This document shows positions 26,114 through 34,425 of a DNA stretch of 64,000 bases, piece after piece. Both the position numbers and the translations under genes were made by a program. The notes below the pieces were generated by a model, which was given only the letters and a program-made list of their open reading frames with translations, did not search any database and was not told the origin of the DNA. Position 1 is the first letter of the stretch. Every line of letters begins with the position of its first letter. The stretch is from Nannocystis exedens (GTDB lineage Bacteria; Myxococcota_A; Polyangia; Nannocystales; Nannocystaceae): assembly GCF_002343915.1 (NCBI RefSeq), contig NZ_NETK01000001.1, positions 7,206,001-7,270,000 of the forward strand. The letters are read 5' to 3'.

Positions 26114-27286
26114 TTACTTGCCAGGGACCACGGTGCGGACGCGGTGGTTGTGGCTGTCGCTGATATAGAGGGTGCCGTCGGCGTCGAAGGCGACGCCGGT
26201 CGGGCGGTTGAGGCCGGCGTCCACGGCGGGGCCGCGGTCGCCGCTGAACTCGGCGCGGCCGTTGCCGGCCACGGTGGTGATCACGCCCGACTCGACGTCG
26301 AGGGCGCGGACGCGGTGGTTGAGCTCGTCGGCGATGTAGAGGCGGCCGTCGGGGCCGAACTCGATGTCGCGCGGGTTGTTGAGCTTGGCCGCGGTGCCCG
26401 GGCCGCCGTCGCCGCCGTAGCCGGCCTCGCCGGTGCCGGCCACCGTCTCGATGGTGTCGGCGGCGAAGTCGACGCGGCGGATCGCGTGGTTGAGGGTGTC
26501 GGCGACGTAGAGCCGACCCTCGGCGTCGAGCGCCAGCGTGCCGGCCGGCGGCGGGTTGCTGCCGGGCGGGAAGTGGAACTTGGCCGCCATCGGCGCGCCG
26601 CCGTCGCCGTCGTAGCCCATCTCGCCGGAGCCGGCGACGGTGGTGAGCATCGAACCATCGGCCGACAGCAGGCGGATCCGCTGGTTGCGCTGGTCGAGCA
26701 GGTAGAGGTTGCCGTCCTCGTCGAGCACGCCGCCCGACGGCTGGTTGAGCCGCGCGTCGGGGTCGTCGACCCGGCCGCCGTCGCCCGCGTAGCCGGCCCC
26801 GCGCCCGCAGATCACGTAGGCCTTGCCGGTCTTCGGGTCGTAGCGGCGGATCTTGTGGTTGTGCCACGAGACCAGCAGCAGGGTGCCGCCCGCCTCCTCG
26901 AGCATCTGCGTCGGATGGTTGAGGTTGATGTCGGTGCCGGCCGAGCCCGGCTGCGTCAGGTCGGACAGGTCGAACGGACCGTCGCCGACGAAGTCGGTGC
27001 CCATCACCGTCTTCAGCGTGCCCTCCTCGGTCAACAGGCGGACCTGATGGTTGTTATAGTCGAGGATGTAGAACTGGCCGCCGCGGGTGATCGTGACGTC
27101 GGCCGGCCAGTAGAAGCGGGCCTCCGACAGCGGCTCGTCGTCGCCGTTGAACCCGGCCTCGCCGTCGCCGGCCCAGGTGCAGATCGTGCCGGCGGTGGTC
27201 GGGCAGGGTGGGGGACCGTCGCTGTCACATGCGGACGCGAGGGCGACGACTGCGAGGAGCGAGAGGAGGGGTTGGCTGCGTGTCAT
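26114..27286 (-). CDS. NHL-repeat lipoprotein (paralogue)
   Basis: 390 aa. The signal MTRSQPLLSLLAVVALASAC is followed by NHL repeats ending DADGTLYISDSHNHRVRTVVPGK. Architecture and motif order match the next gene (WNNHRIIAVE versus YNNHQVRLLT), so the pair arose by tandem duplication. Only 23 bp separates the two genes, so they are probably one operon. Confidence 0.85.
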   Translation of the reverse strand: MTRSQPLLSLLAVVALASACDSDGPPPCPTTAGTICTWAGDGEAGFNGDDEPLSEARFYWPADVTITRGGQFYILDYNNHQVRLLTEEGTLKTVMGTDFVGDGPFDLSDLTQPGSAGTDINLNHPTQMLEEAGGTLLLVSWHNHKIRRYDPKTGKAYVICGRGAGYAGDGGRVDDPDARLNQPSGGVLDEDGNLYLLDQRNQRIRLLSADGSMLTTVAGSGEMGYDGDGGAPMAAKFHFPPGSNPPPAGTLALDAEGRLYVADTLNHAIRRVDFAADTIETVAGTGEAGYGGDGGPGTAAKLNNPRDIEFGPDGRLYIADELNHRVRALDVESGVITTVAGNGRAEFSGDRGPAVDAGLNRPTGVAFDADGTLYISDSHNHRVRTVVPGK

Positions 27287-27328
27287 CTGGGACTACCGAT
27301 GCGTGGGCTAAGAGGCTGGTGTAAGCGT

Positions 27329-28309
27329 TCACTGCGGGAGCGGGGAGCCGTAATGGGTGAGCAGTCCGTCGCTCAGGTTGCCGGTATAGATCCGGCCCCC
27401 CACTGCCCAGATCCCTTCGGCGGGATCGACGTAGACGGCATGGTACTCCAGCGGCGTGGTCGGAGCAGCTTCGATCGCGGTCCAAACACCGTCATCCCCG
27501 CGCTCCCAGACCGCACCCTCGAGCCCGACCGCGACCGTGGCGGATCCGCTCGCGTAGATCCCCGCGAGCTGCGGGACCTCCCCCTTGGGCGTGACGTCGC
27601 GGGCGCCGTCGTCGCGGAGCTCGACGATGTAGCCCGAGACCGCACCCCCGACGGCGAACACGTCGCCGGCGGCGCCGTGAACGGTGAACAGCGGCCGATC
27701 GGACGGGAGCTCGACGCGGCTCCAGGTGCCTTTCTTGTAGTGGAGGGCGACCCCGCCGTAGCCGACGAACCACAGGTCGTCGGCACGCCATCCCCAGATC
27801 TTGAAACAGGCGAAGCCTTCCATCAGCTCGGGGGTGAGGTCCGCCGGCGCAGCCCAGGCAGCGCCGTCATAGCGCCAGATCACGCCGGCGGTGTTCTGCT
27901 CGTCGCTGCCGCACGCCCATACGTCGTCCTCGGCCAGCGGGAACACGCCGTAGAGGCGCTCGGGAGAGGGGGCCGTCCATGACTCGAAGGACATGTCGCG
28001 TCGGTCATATCGGAGGATCCGCCCGCCGTCGCCCGACATCCACACGCCGTCGTCCAGGCCGCTGACCCACCAGAGGTGCCCGGGGCCGCCGGCGTCGAGC
28101 TCCGTCCAGGCGTCGCCGTCCCAGTGCTTGACGACCGGGCCGTCGCCGGCGTCGGCGCCAACCACCCAGACGTCCTCGGCGCTGCTGCCCCACACGCTCA
28201 TCAGCGCCCCGGGCAGGCCCTTCTCGACGATCTCCCAGGTGCCTTGGGCGGGGGCAGGGTAAGGACAGGCGGACAAGAGAATAAGACAGGCGACGGTGAC
28301 GCGACACAT
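27329..28309 (-). CDS. propeller-type lipoprotein with WGSSAEDVW repeats
   Basis: 326 aa. It starts MCRVTVACLILLSAC (lipobox LSAC). Repeated blocks such as SVWGSSAEDVWVVG, HWDGDAWTELD and GDVFAVGGA are typical of myxobacterial lipoproteins with a predicted beta-propeller. It heads a four-gene minus-strand set (28309 to 23806) whose other members are two NHL lipoproteins and a MYXO-CTERM protein; the gaps are 42, 23 and about -1 bp. The product is probably at the outer surface; function unknown. Confidence 0.78.
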   Translation of the reverse strand: MCRVTVACLILLSACPYPAPAQGTWEIVEKGLPGALMSVWGSSAEDVWVVGADAGDGPVVKHWDGDAWTELDAGGPGHLWWVSGLDDGVWMSGDGGRILRYDRRDMSFESWTAPSPERLYGVFPLAEDDVWACGSDEQNTAGVIWRYDGAAWAAPADLTPELMEGFACFKIWGWRADDLWFVGYGGVALHYKKGTWSRVELPSDRPLFTVHGAAGDVFAVGGAVSGYIVELRDDGARDVTPKGEVPQLAGIYASGSATVAVGLEGAVWERGDDGVWTAIEAAPTTPLEYHAVYVDPAEGIWAVGGRIYTGNLSDGLLTHYGSPLPQ

Positions 28310-28396
28310 GGGGCGACGGTAGCACACCGGCGCGACCGGCGGTCGCAAGCCCGCGCGCGTCCGACCACGGCGCGACTTTTGTGGCATGGTCGCGCG

Positions 28397-29710
28397 ATGC
28401 AACGGCTCACGAGCTCGGTCCAGATCACGCTGCGGCTGTTCGTGGTGGCCCGCTGGGTGATGCTCGGGCTCATCGCGCTCGGCTGGACGCTGCAGGCGGT
28501 CCGGCCGACGCTGTTCCGCCAGATCGTGTCGTGGTTCCCGCCGCCGCCGGAGCCGATCGGGACCAGCATCGTCGTCGTGCTGATGGCGGTCGCCAACTTG
28601 TGGGTGTCGCGCCGCGTGCTGGCCCGCGGGCGGGCGACGATGTCCCTCGCGGGCACGCACCTGCTGCTCGACACCGCGGCGCTGACGGCCCTGCTGGCGC
28701 TGTCCGGCGGGGTCTCCAACGCGTTCACGAGCATGTACTTCGTGCCGATGACGCTGGCGATCCAGCTGTCGCCGGGCTGGGCGTGGGCGATCGGCGGGGC
28801 GTGCCTGCTCGGGTTCGCCAGCCTGTTCGTGCTCGGCCCGGCGCCCGTGGGCCCGCCCGGCCACGAGGAGCACTTCCTCGGCCACATCCGCGGCATGTGG
28901 GTGGCGTTCGGCATCTCGGCCGCGTTCGTGATCTACTTCGTGCACCGGATCGCGCTGTCGCTGGCGCGTCAGCGCGCCGAGCTCGAGCGGCTGCGCATGA
29001 CGGCCCAGCAGGACCGCCAGCTGGCCGCGCTCGGCACCCTGGCGGCCGGCGCCGCCCACGAGCTCGGCTCGCCGCTGGCGACCATCGGCGTGCTGGTGGC
29101 CGACCTGCCGCTGATGGAGCCGCGCGAGCAGAGCGAGGCGATGCAGACGATCCGGCACGAGCTGGCCCGCTGCAAGCACATCCTGCAGCAGATGTCGTCG
29201 CCCGAGCTGCGCGTCGGCAGCCTGGCCGCCTCGGCCGAGGCGTGGCCGCTGGCCGAGCTCGGCGAGGCGCTGCGCTCGCTCGGCAGCGAGGTGACGATCG
29301 CGATGTCGGCGGCCGGGGCGGCGGCGACGACGACGCAGCCGCAAGAAGTGGTGCTGCAGATCGTGCGCGCGGTGGGCACCAACGCGATCGACGCCTGCCG
29401 CGCCAAGCCGGGCAGCACCGGCGTGCGGGTGACGATCGACGTGGCCGCGGACCACGCGCTGCTGCGGGTGCGCGACGACGGGGTGGGCATGCCGCCCGAG
29501 GCCGTGGCGGCCGCGTTCGACCCGTTCTTCTCGACCAAGCCGGAGGGCAAGGGGATGGGCCTGGGCCTGTTCCTGGCGCGGGCCCACCTGCGCAAGCTGG
29601 GCGGGACGATCGAGCTCGAGTCGGAGCACGGCCGCGGGACCACGACGACCGTCCGCTTCCCGCTGCGCGAGGCCCTGCGCGAGGGTGCGACCGACGGTCG
29701 CGGCGGTTGA
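28397..29710 (+). CDS. RegB/PrrB-like membrane histidine kinase
   Basis: 437 aa. Six N-terminal TM segments precede the kinase. The loop GGVSNAF (about residues 104-110) resembles the quinone-sensing GGxxNPF loop of RegB, with Pro replaced by Ala. The H-box is LAAGAAHELGSPLATI with His221. A Cys in the following helix (RCKHIL, Cys259) lies where RegB has its redox-active Cys. The ATPase part shows NAIDAC, DDGVGMP and GKGMGLGLFLA. The matching regulator follows 66 bp downstream. A redox or respiratory role is inferred from family resemblance. Confidence 0.85.
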   Translation: MQRLTSSVQITLRLFVVARWVMLGLIALGWTLQAVRPTLFRQIVSWFPPPPEPIGTSIVVVLMAVANLWVSRRVLARGRATMSLAGTHLLLDTAALTALLALSGGVSNAFTSMYFVPMTLAIQLSPGWAWAIGGACLLGFASLFVLGPAPVGPPGHEEHFLGHIRGMWVAFGISAAFVIYFVHRIALSLARQRAELERLRMTAQQDRQLAALGTLAAGAAHELGSPLATIGVLVADLPLMEPREQSEAMQTIRHELARCKHILQQMSSPELRVGSLAASAEAWPLAELGEALRSLGSEVTIAMSAAGAAATTTQPQEVVLQIVRAVGTNAIDACRAKPGSTGVRVTIDVAADHALLRVRDDGVGMPPEAVAAAFDPFFSTKPEGKGMGLGLFLARAHLRKLGGTIELESEHGRGTTTTVRFPLREALREGATDGRGG

Positions 29711-29776
29711 GGCCGCGCGCCCGCAGACTTGCCGCGACGTCACCGGCGAGGGATGCTTGCGGCGGAGGAGCGCGGG

Positions 29777-30346
29777 ATGCCGGAGGCAGAAGACAGCCAC
29801 AGCACGGTGCTCGTGGTCGACGACGACAAGCCGTTCTGCGCCGCCCTGGCGGGCTCGCTGCGCCGCCGCGGCTGCGCGGCCATCGTCGCCCACAACTTCG
29901 ACGACGCGATGGCCGAGGCGGAGGCGTGGGCGCCGGACCGCGCGGTGGTCGACCTGCGCATGCCCGGCCGTGGCGGCCTCGAGCTGGTGGCGGCGCTGCG
30001 CAAGCTCGACCCGACCATGGCGATCGTCGTGCTGACGGGGTTCGGCAGCATCGCCTCGGCGATCGAGGCGATCAAGCTGGGGGCGACGTACTACCTGACC
30101 AAGCCGGCCGAGCCCGACGAGATTTTGCGGGCGTTCGAGCGCGTCGAGCCGACCATCGTCGAACCGCCGAGCCCGCACGCGGCCAAGCCGCTCGACGAGC
30201 TCGAGTGGGAGCACCTCCAGCAAGTGCTCACCGACTGCAACGGGAACGTGTCGGAGGCCGCGCGCCGGCTGGGGATGCACCGCCGCAGCCTGCAGCGCAA
30301 GCTGGCCCGCGGGCGGCCGACGCACGAGCCGCCGGAAGCGCCGTGA
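29777..30346 (+). CDS. RegA/ActR-like response regulator with Fis-type HTH
   Basis: 189 aa. The receiver domain has phospho-acceptor Asp59 (VVDLRMPGRGG), Thr in VVLTGFG and Lys in YYLTKPAEPDE. A short Pro linker leads to a Fis-like helix-turn-helix (DCNGNVSEAARRLGMHRRSLQRKL), the compact RegA layout. The start ATG 29777 has GGAGGAG 7 nt upstream; an ATG at 29753 is less well placed. The partner kinase lies directly upstream. Confidence 0.88.
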   Translation: MPEAEDSHSTVLVVDDDKPFCAALAGSLRRRGCAAIVAHNFDDAMAEAEAWAPDRAVVDLRMPGRGGLELVAALRKLDPTMAIVVLTGFGSIASAIEAIKLGATYYLTKPAEPDEILRAFERVEPTIVEPPSPHAAKPLDELEWEHLQQVLTDCNGNVSEAARRLGMHRRSLQRKLARGRPTHEPPEAP

Positions 30347-30379
30347 GCGCGGCGCGGCGGTTCGCGCTATAGTCGCCGG

Positions 30380-30925
30380 GTGCCGCGCCTGTTCATCGGG
30401 ATCGATCTGCCGGAGGGGGTCGACGACCACCTCGAGATGATGTGTTACGGCCTGCCCGAGGCCCGCTGGGAGGGCGCCGACAAGTTCCACCTGACGCTGC
30501 GCTTCATCGGCGAGGTCGACGGCCGGGTCCACCGCGAGATCGTCGACGCGCTGCAGGAGCTCGACAGCCCGTCGTTCATGCTCGGCCTCAAGGGCATGGG
30601 CGTGTTCCCGCCGCGCGGCGTGCCGACGTCGGTGTGGGCCGGGCTCGCCGACCCGGGCCCGGTGATCGCGCTGCGGCAGAAGGTCGACGCCTGCCTGCGC
30701 AAGGTCCCCGACGTGCCGCCCGACCCGCGCAAGTTCACCCCGCACGTGACGATCGCCCGCGTCGGCGACTGCGAGCTCGACGACGTGATGGTCTACCTCA
30801 CCGAGCACGCGCTGATGCGCACCGAGCTGTTCCCGGTCGAGCGCGTGCTGCTGTTCTCGAGCACGAAGACGCACCGCGGCTCGGCCTACCGCATCGAGGC
30901 CGCGTTCCCGCTGCGACCGGTCTGA
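30380..30925 (+). CDS. thpR: RNA 2',3'-cyclic phosphodiesterase
   Basis: 181 aa 2H-family enzyme, which opens 2',3'-cyclic phosphate ends of RNA. Both HxT motifs are present: His37 (HLTLRFIG) and His122 (HVTIAR). GTG start with no clear Shine-Dalgarno. It is followed 6 bp later by a permease gene. An RNA-end processing enzyme is notable given the structured RNAs elsewhere in the window, but it lies 22 kb away and no link is shown. Confidence 0.88.
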   Translation: MPRLFIGIDLPEGVDDHLEMMCYGLPEARWEGADKFHLTLRFIGEVDGRVHREIVDALQELDSPSFMLGLKGMGVFPPRGVPTSVWAGLADPGPVIALRQKVDACLRKVPDVPPDPRKFTPHVTIARVGDCELDDVMVYLTEHALMRTELFPVERVLLFSSTKTHRGSAYRIEAAFPLRPV

Positions 30926-30931
30926 AGGGCC

Positions 30932-31894
30932 ATGTCGTCGCCGCGCCCGTCCATCCCCTGGCCGGCCGTGCTGCGGCGCCTGGTGGTCGCGGCGGCCTCG
31001 CTGGCGCTGGTGGCGGCGCTGGTGTTCGCGACCTTCGAGTGGCTGGCCGACCCGGCCGCGCTCCGCCTCGGCCGCGGCGCCAGCCTGGAGGCGCGCGAGG
31101 CGCTGCGCGCGGCGATGGGGCTCGACCGGGCCGTCGGGACACGTCTCCTGGAACAGGTCGCGAGCGCCATGACGTTCGACTTCGGGGCGAGCCACGTGCG
31201 CGGCGGGCCGGCCGGGCCGCTGATGCTGCAGGCGCTGGGGCCGACGCTGGCCTACGCGCTGCCCGGCTGGCTGCTCGGGACGATCGCGGCGGTGCTCGGC
31301 GGGCTGGCGGCGGCGCGCCGGCGAATCGTCGACCAGGCGCTGCTCGGGCTGTCGACGGCGGTGATCAGCACGTCGAGCGTGATCGTGGTGGTGCTGGCCC
31401 AGCACGTGCTGGCCCACCGCCTCGGCTGGTTCCCGGTGCTCGGTTGGCCGCTCGCGGGCGGCGGCGCGAGCCCGCTGGCCTACGTGGCGCTGCCGGCGCT
31501 GGTGTGGGCGCTGCTGCAGTGGGGGCCCGACGTGCGCCACTACCGGGCGGTGTTCGAGCGCGAGCTGGCAGCGCCGCACCTCGACGGCCTGCGCGCGCGA
31601 GGCGTGCCGGAGCGGCAGATCGAGCGGCACGTCCTGCGGGCCGCGGTGGGGCCGATCGTGGCGCGCGTCGGCCAGCGGCTCGCGCACGTGGTGGTCGGCA
31701 GCGTGGTGATCGAGGAGCTGTTCAACATCCCCGGGCTCGGCGCGCTGCTGGTCGCGGCGATCCACGAGGCCGACGCGGCGCTGGTGCAGGCGATCGCGGT
31801 CGCGACCGCGGCGGTGACGATCGCCGGCCAGGCGCTGTGCGACGCGGTGGTCTGGTTGGTCGACCCGCGGGTCCGCCGGGGGGATGTGGCGTGA
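30932..31894 (+). CDS. DppB-like ABC transporter permease
   Basis: 320 aa with about six TM segments. It shows the peptide-permease EAA-type segment (RARGVPERQIERHVLRAAVGPIV) and VVIEELFNIPGLGALLVAAI. It would pair with the DppC-like gene downstream to form an oligopeptide or nickel-type importer channel, but no binding protein or ATPase gene is in the window. Its stop codon lies inside a 66-bp direct duplication. Confidence 0.8.
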   Translation: MSSPRPSIPWPAVLRRLVVAAASLALVAALVFATFEWLADPAALRLGRGASLEAREALRAAMGLDRAVGTRLLEQVASAMTFDFGASHVRGGPAGPLMLQALGPTLAYALPGWLLGTIAAVLGGLAAARRRIVDQALLGLSTAVISTSSVIVVVLAQHVLAHRLGWFPVLGWPLAGGGASPLAYVALPALVWALLQWGPDVRHYRAVFERELAAPHLDGLRARGVPERQIERHVLRAAVGPIVARVGQRLAHVVVGSVVIEELFNIPGLGALLVAAIHEADAALVQAIAVATAAVTIAGQALCDAVVWLVDPRVRRGDVA

Positions 31895-31997
31895 CGAGCG
31901 GGGGCGAGCGGCGGCGCATCGTATGGCTTTCCGCGGGTCCGCAGGAGGGGCGTGGCGTGACGAGCGGGGCGGCGGGCGGGCGTCGCATCGCCTGTCC
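31866..31997. repeat. imperfect 66-bp tandem duplication at the dppB 3' end
   Basis: CGCGGGTCCGC at 31866 and 31932, and GTGGCGTGACGAGCGGGG at 31886 and 31952, each exactly 66 bp apart. The first copy includes the dppB stop. Confidence 0.7.
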
Positions 31998-32007
31998 TGG
32001 GGGACAT
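31992..32007. repeat. dispersed palindrome between dppB and dppC
   Basis: CTGTCC and GGACAT around TGGG; the inner five pairs are perfect. Confidence 0.75.
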
Positions 32008-32083
32008 GTGATGAGATTGCGGGGGGCCGTCTCGTGGCAGGCGTGGGGGCGGTCGGGGGACGTCGCATGATGATGTTCTCACA

Positions 32084-32105
32084 GACATGTCTGGAGGGAC
32101 ATGTC
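32084..32105. repeat. dispersed palindrome upstream of dppC
   Basis: GACATGTCT and GGACATGTC around GGAG, one T-G pair. The loop is the same as the copy at 5097. It lies 21 bp before the dppC start. Confidence 0.8.
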
Positions 32106-32125
32106 GGGGACGACGGAGGGGGCGC

Positions 32126-32925
32126 GTGACGCCGGCGCTGGGACGCGCCGGCCGGGTGGCGCTGCTCGGGCTCGGCGGCTTCGCGGTGCTGGCCCTGGGG
32201 GCGGCCGCGGGGCTGTGGGCGCAGGCCTGGGACGTGCCGGTGGGGCGGCCGTACATGTCTCCCGGGACAGGTACGTGGTTCGGGACCGACGCGCTCGGCT
32301 ACGATTTGTTCGCCCAGGCGGTGCAAGGGGCGCGGGTGTCCCTGGTCGCGGGGGCCGGCGGCGCGGCGGGTGCGGTGGCGGTCGGCGGGGCGCTGGGGCC
32401 TGGGCGGGGTTGCGCGGCGGGTGGACCGATCGGCTGCTCTCGGGGGCCACCGACGCGTTCGCGGCGGTTCCGCCGGTGGTCGCGTTGCTGGCGATCGCCC
32501 TGGCTCTCGGGCCAGGTGTGTCGACGGTGGTGGTGGCGATCGCGGCGACCCAGTGGACGGGGGTGTTCCGGGCCGCCCGCGCGGAGGGCCAGCGGCTGCG
32601 CGTCGCCGACTACTACCGCGCGGCCCAGGCGATGGGCGCCGGCACGCTGCATCAGATCGGCTGGCACGTGGTCCCGGCGTTGCGGCCGGTGCTGCTGTCG
32701 GCGCTGGTGGTGCTGTTCGCCCACGCGGTCAAGGTCGAGGCGCTGCTGGCGTACCTCGGCGCGAGCGCGCCCGAGCTGCCGAGCTGGGGGAAGCTGCTGG
32801 CGCGCAGCGGCAGCGAGCTGGCGCGCGGGATCTGGTGGCCGACGCTGGCCGCGAGCGCGCCGCTGGCCCTGCTGGTGCTGTGCGCCCAGGTGCTCGCGGA
32901 CAGGTCGGGACGACGCCGCGAGTGA
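32126..32925 (+). pseudogene. DppC-like ABC permease with a one-base frameshift
   Basis: GTG 32126 follows GGAGGGGG. The first 90 codons (LLGLGGFAVLALGAAAGLWAQAW, FGTDALGYDLFAQAVQGARVSL) are DppC-like. At the GGGG run near 32396-32399 coding passes to another frame, which continues GGWTDRLLSGATDAFAAVPPVVALLAIAL, an EAA-type segment (YYRAAQAMGAGTLHQIGWHVVPAL) and the C-terminus. One inserted G restores a normal permease of about 266 aa. Either a recent inactivating deletion or a homopolymer error. Two dispersed palindrome copies lie at its 5' end. Confidence 0.75.
32251..32274. repeat. dispersed palindrome inside dppC
   Basis: Outer GTAC pairs with GTAC. The inner arms ATGTCT and GGACAG surround CCCG. 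Confidence 0.7.
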
Positions 32926-33264
32926 GGGGCGCGCCGGCGAACCTGGTCTTGGGGTCACGTGGTGGGCTCCCGGACATTTGCGGAGCCGCCCGAGCGGCCC
33001 GGATGAACCTGGTCTTCGAGTCATGTGCGGGCGCTTGTCGCGGCGAGCGGGGCGTGCGGCCCTGCCCGGGTGACGACTTTGGTCGAGGCCAACCCGGCCT
33101 GGGCCTCCGGACTGTGCGGCGCCGACCCGGCCGAGGTGCTCGCGGTGCTGCGCGGTTGCGTGGGGGCCGGCGAGCCGGGCGAGGCTGCGCCGTGGCTGCG
33201 GCCGTGCGCGAGCGTGACGCCGTAGCGAACCGCTGCCGCGCCGTGATAGTGGAAGGCGGACGTC
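32926..33264. other. gene-free stretch with a second 66-bp direct repeat
   Basis: 339 bp with no supportable gene. GAACCTGGTCTT followed by a similar TCA-GTG-containing stretch occurs at 32939 and again at 33005, 66 bp apart, the same period as the duplication on the other side of dppC. A possible small frame at 33025-33225 has weak codon bias and I do not call it. Confidence 0.55.
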
Positions 33265-34368
33265 ATGAGCGCGCTGTTCCGCCGATTCTTCGACCGCCTG
33301 CCGGTGCGCACGATCCCGAACGACGGCCAGCTGCACCTGCTCACCGACGCGGAGCTCGGCGCCGTTCGGCGCACCCATCGCGTCGCCGTGGCCAGCGCGG
33401 CGGCGATGAGCGTGGTCGGCTTCCTCCTGTACTTCATGCCGGTGTACAGCGCGCCCGAGCTGTTCCCCTCGGTCACGGTGTCGCTGTTCGGCAGCGAGGT
33501 CGCGCTGCCGTGGGCAGAGACGCTGTGGGGCTTGCTCCTCATGGTGATCGAGATCTACGCGCTGGTGCTGCTCAACCTGTGGGGCGTCCACGAGATCGCC
33601 GCGGCGACCGGGTTGCTCGGGCCGCACAACAAGGCCGAGGTCGCGGGCACGCTGATCGACATCGGCCTCGAGAACAAGCACCGCGGGCTCCTGCAGTACG
33701 GCATCGACCCGTTCCTCGGCGTCAACCCGTGGCTGTTGTTCCTCGTCAACCTGCTGCTGCGCCTGAAGGGCTGGCTCGGCAGCAAGATCCTCCGCTACGC
33801 GGTCCAGCGGCTGCTCGGGCGCTTCGCCGTGCGCGAGGTGCTCGACTTCGCGGGGATGCCGATCTACATGGCCATCAACGCCTGGAGCACCCACTCGGTG
33901 CTGCACGAGGCCAAGGTGATCATCATGGGGCAGAAGCTGATCGAGCACCTCTGCGTGCGCCTGCCCGCCGATCTGGCGCAGCGCCCCGAGGACAAGGCGC
34001 TCCTGTACGACACGTTCCGGTTCATCGCCGTCAGCAAGCGCGACTTCCATCAGAACCACTTCGCGCTGACGAAGGCGCTCATCGAGCGCTTTGCGATCGC
34101 CGTCGAGCCGAATCAGGGCTCGCTCGAGGACTACCTGGCGCGCGTGTCCGCGGCGCCGGAGCGGCTGCGCCGCGTGACGGTGCTGCTGATCGTCATCGGG
34201 TTCTTGCTCGACGGCCAGATCTCGTGGCGCGAGCGGCGACGGATCCGCGAGCTCGCCGAGCGCGGCGTGTTCCGCTACACCGCCGGCGAGGTCCGGGCGA
34301 TGTGCCGCGACTTCGTGCGCGGGGCCGGGATCGAGGCGCTGCTGACGCGTCAACTGGCGGCGGCGTGA
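33265..34368 (+). CDS. polytopic membrane protein, LBF_2804-like
   Basis: 367 aa. Two hydrophobic segments near residues 42-62 and 85-105 and further ones around 150-165 and 305-320 flank a cytoplasmic region. GTLIDIGLENKHRGLLQYGIDPFLGVNPWLLF is a distinctive block that I recall from an uncharacterised family named after Leptospira LBF_2804; unverified. GLENKHRG and FIAVSKRDFHQNH may be functional sites. Function unknown. Confidence 0.65.
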   Translation: MSALFRRFFDRLPVRTIPNDGQLHLLTDAELGAVRRTHRVAVASAAAMSVVGFLLYFMPVYSAPELFPSVTVSLFGSEVALPWAETLWGLLLMVIEIYALVLLNLWGVHEIAAATGLLGPHNKAEVAGTLIDIGLENKHRGLLQYGIDPFLGVNPWLLFLVNLLLRLKGWLGSKILRYAVQRLLGRFAVREVLDFAGMPIYMAINAWSTHSVLHEAKVIIMGQKLIEHLCVRLPADLAQRPEDKALLYDTFRFIAVSKRDFHQNHFALTKALIERFAIAVEPNQGSLEDYLARVSAAPERLRRVTVLLIVIGFLLDGQISWRERRRIRELAERGVFRYTAGEVRAMCRDFVRGAGIEALLTRQLAAA

Positions 34369-34425
34369 GTCTGCATCAGCGGAGACGGTCGACAGCCCCG
34401 GACCTGGTTGGCAAGCTGCTGCGCG

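Noticed and set aside
28310..32326. Minus-strand extension of the propeller lipoprotein to over 1600 codons
   Set aside because: The upstream part is antisense to the kinase, regulator, thpR and permease genes. The lipoprotein signal at 28309 marks the true start.
33025..33225. Small gene in the gap after dppC
   Set aside because: Weak codon bias, no ribosome site, overlaps a direct repeat.
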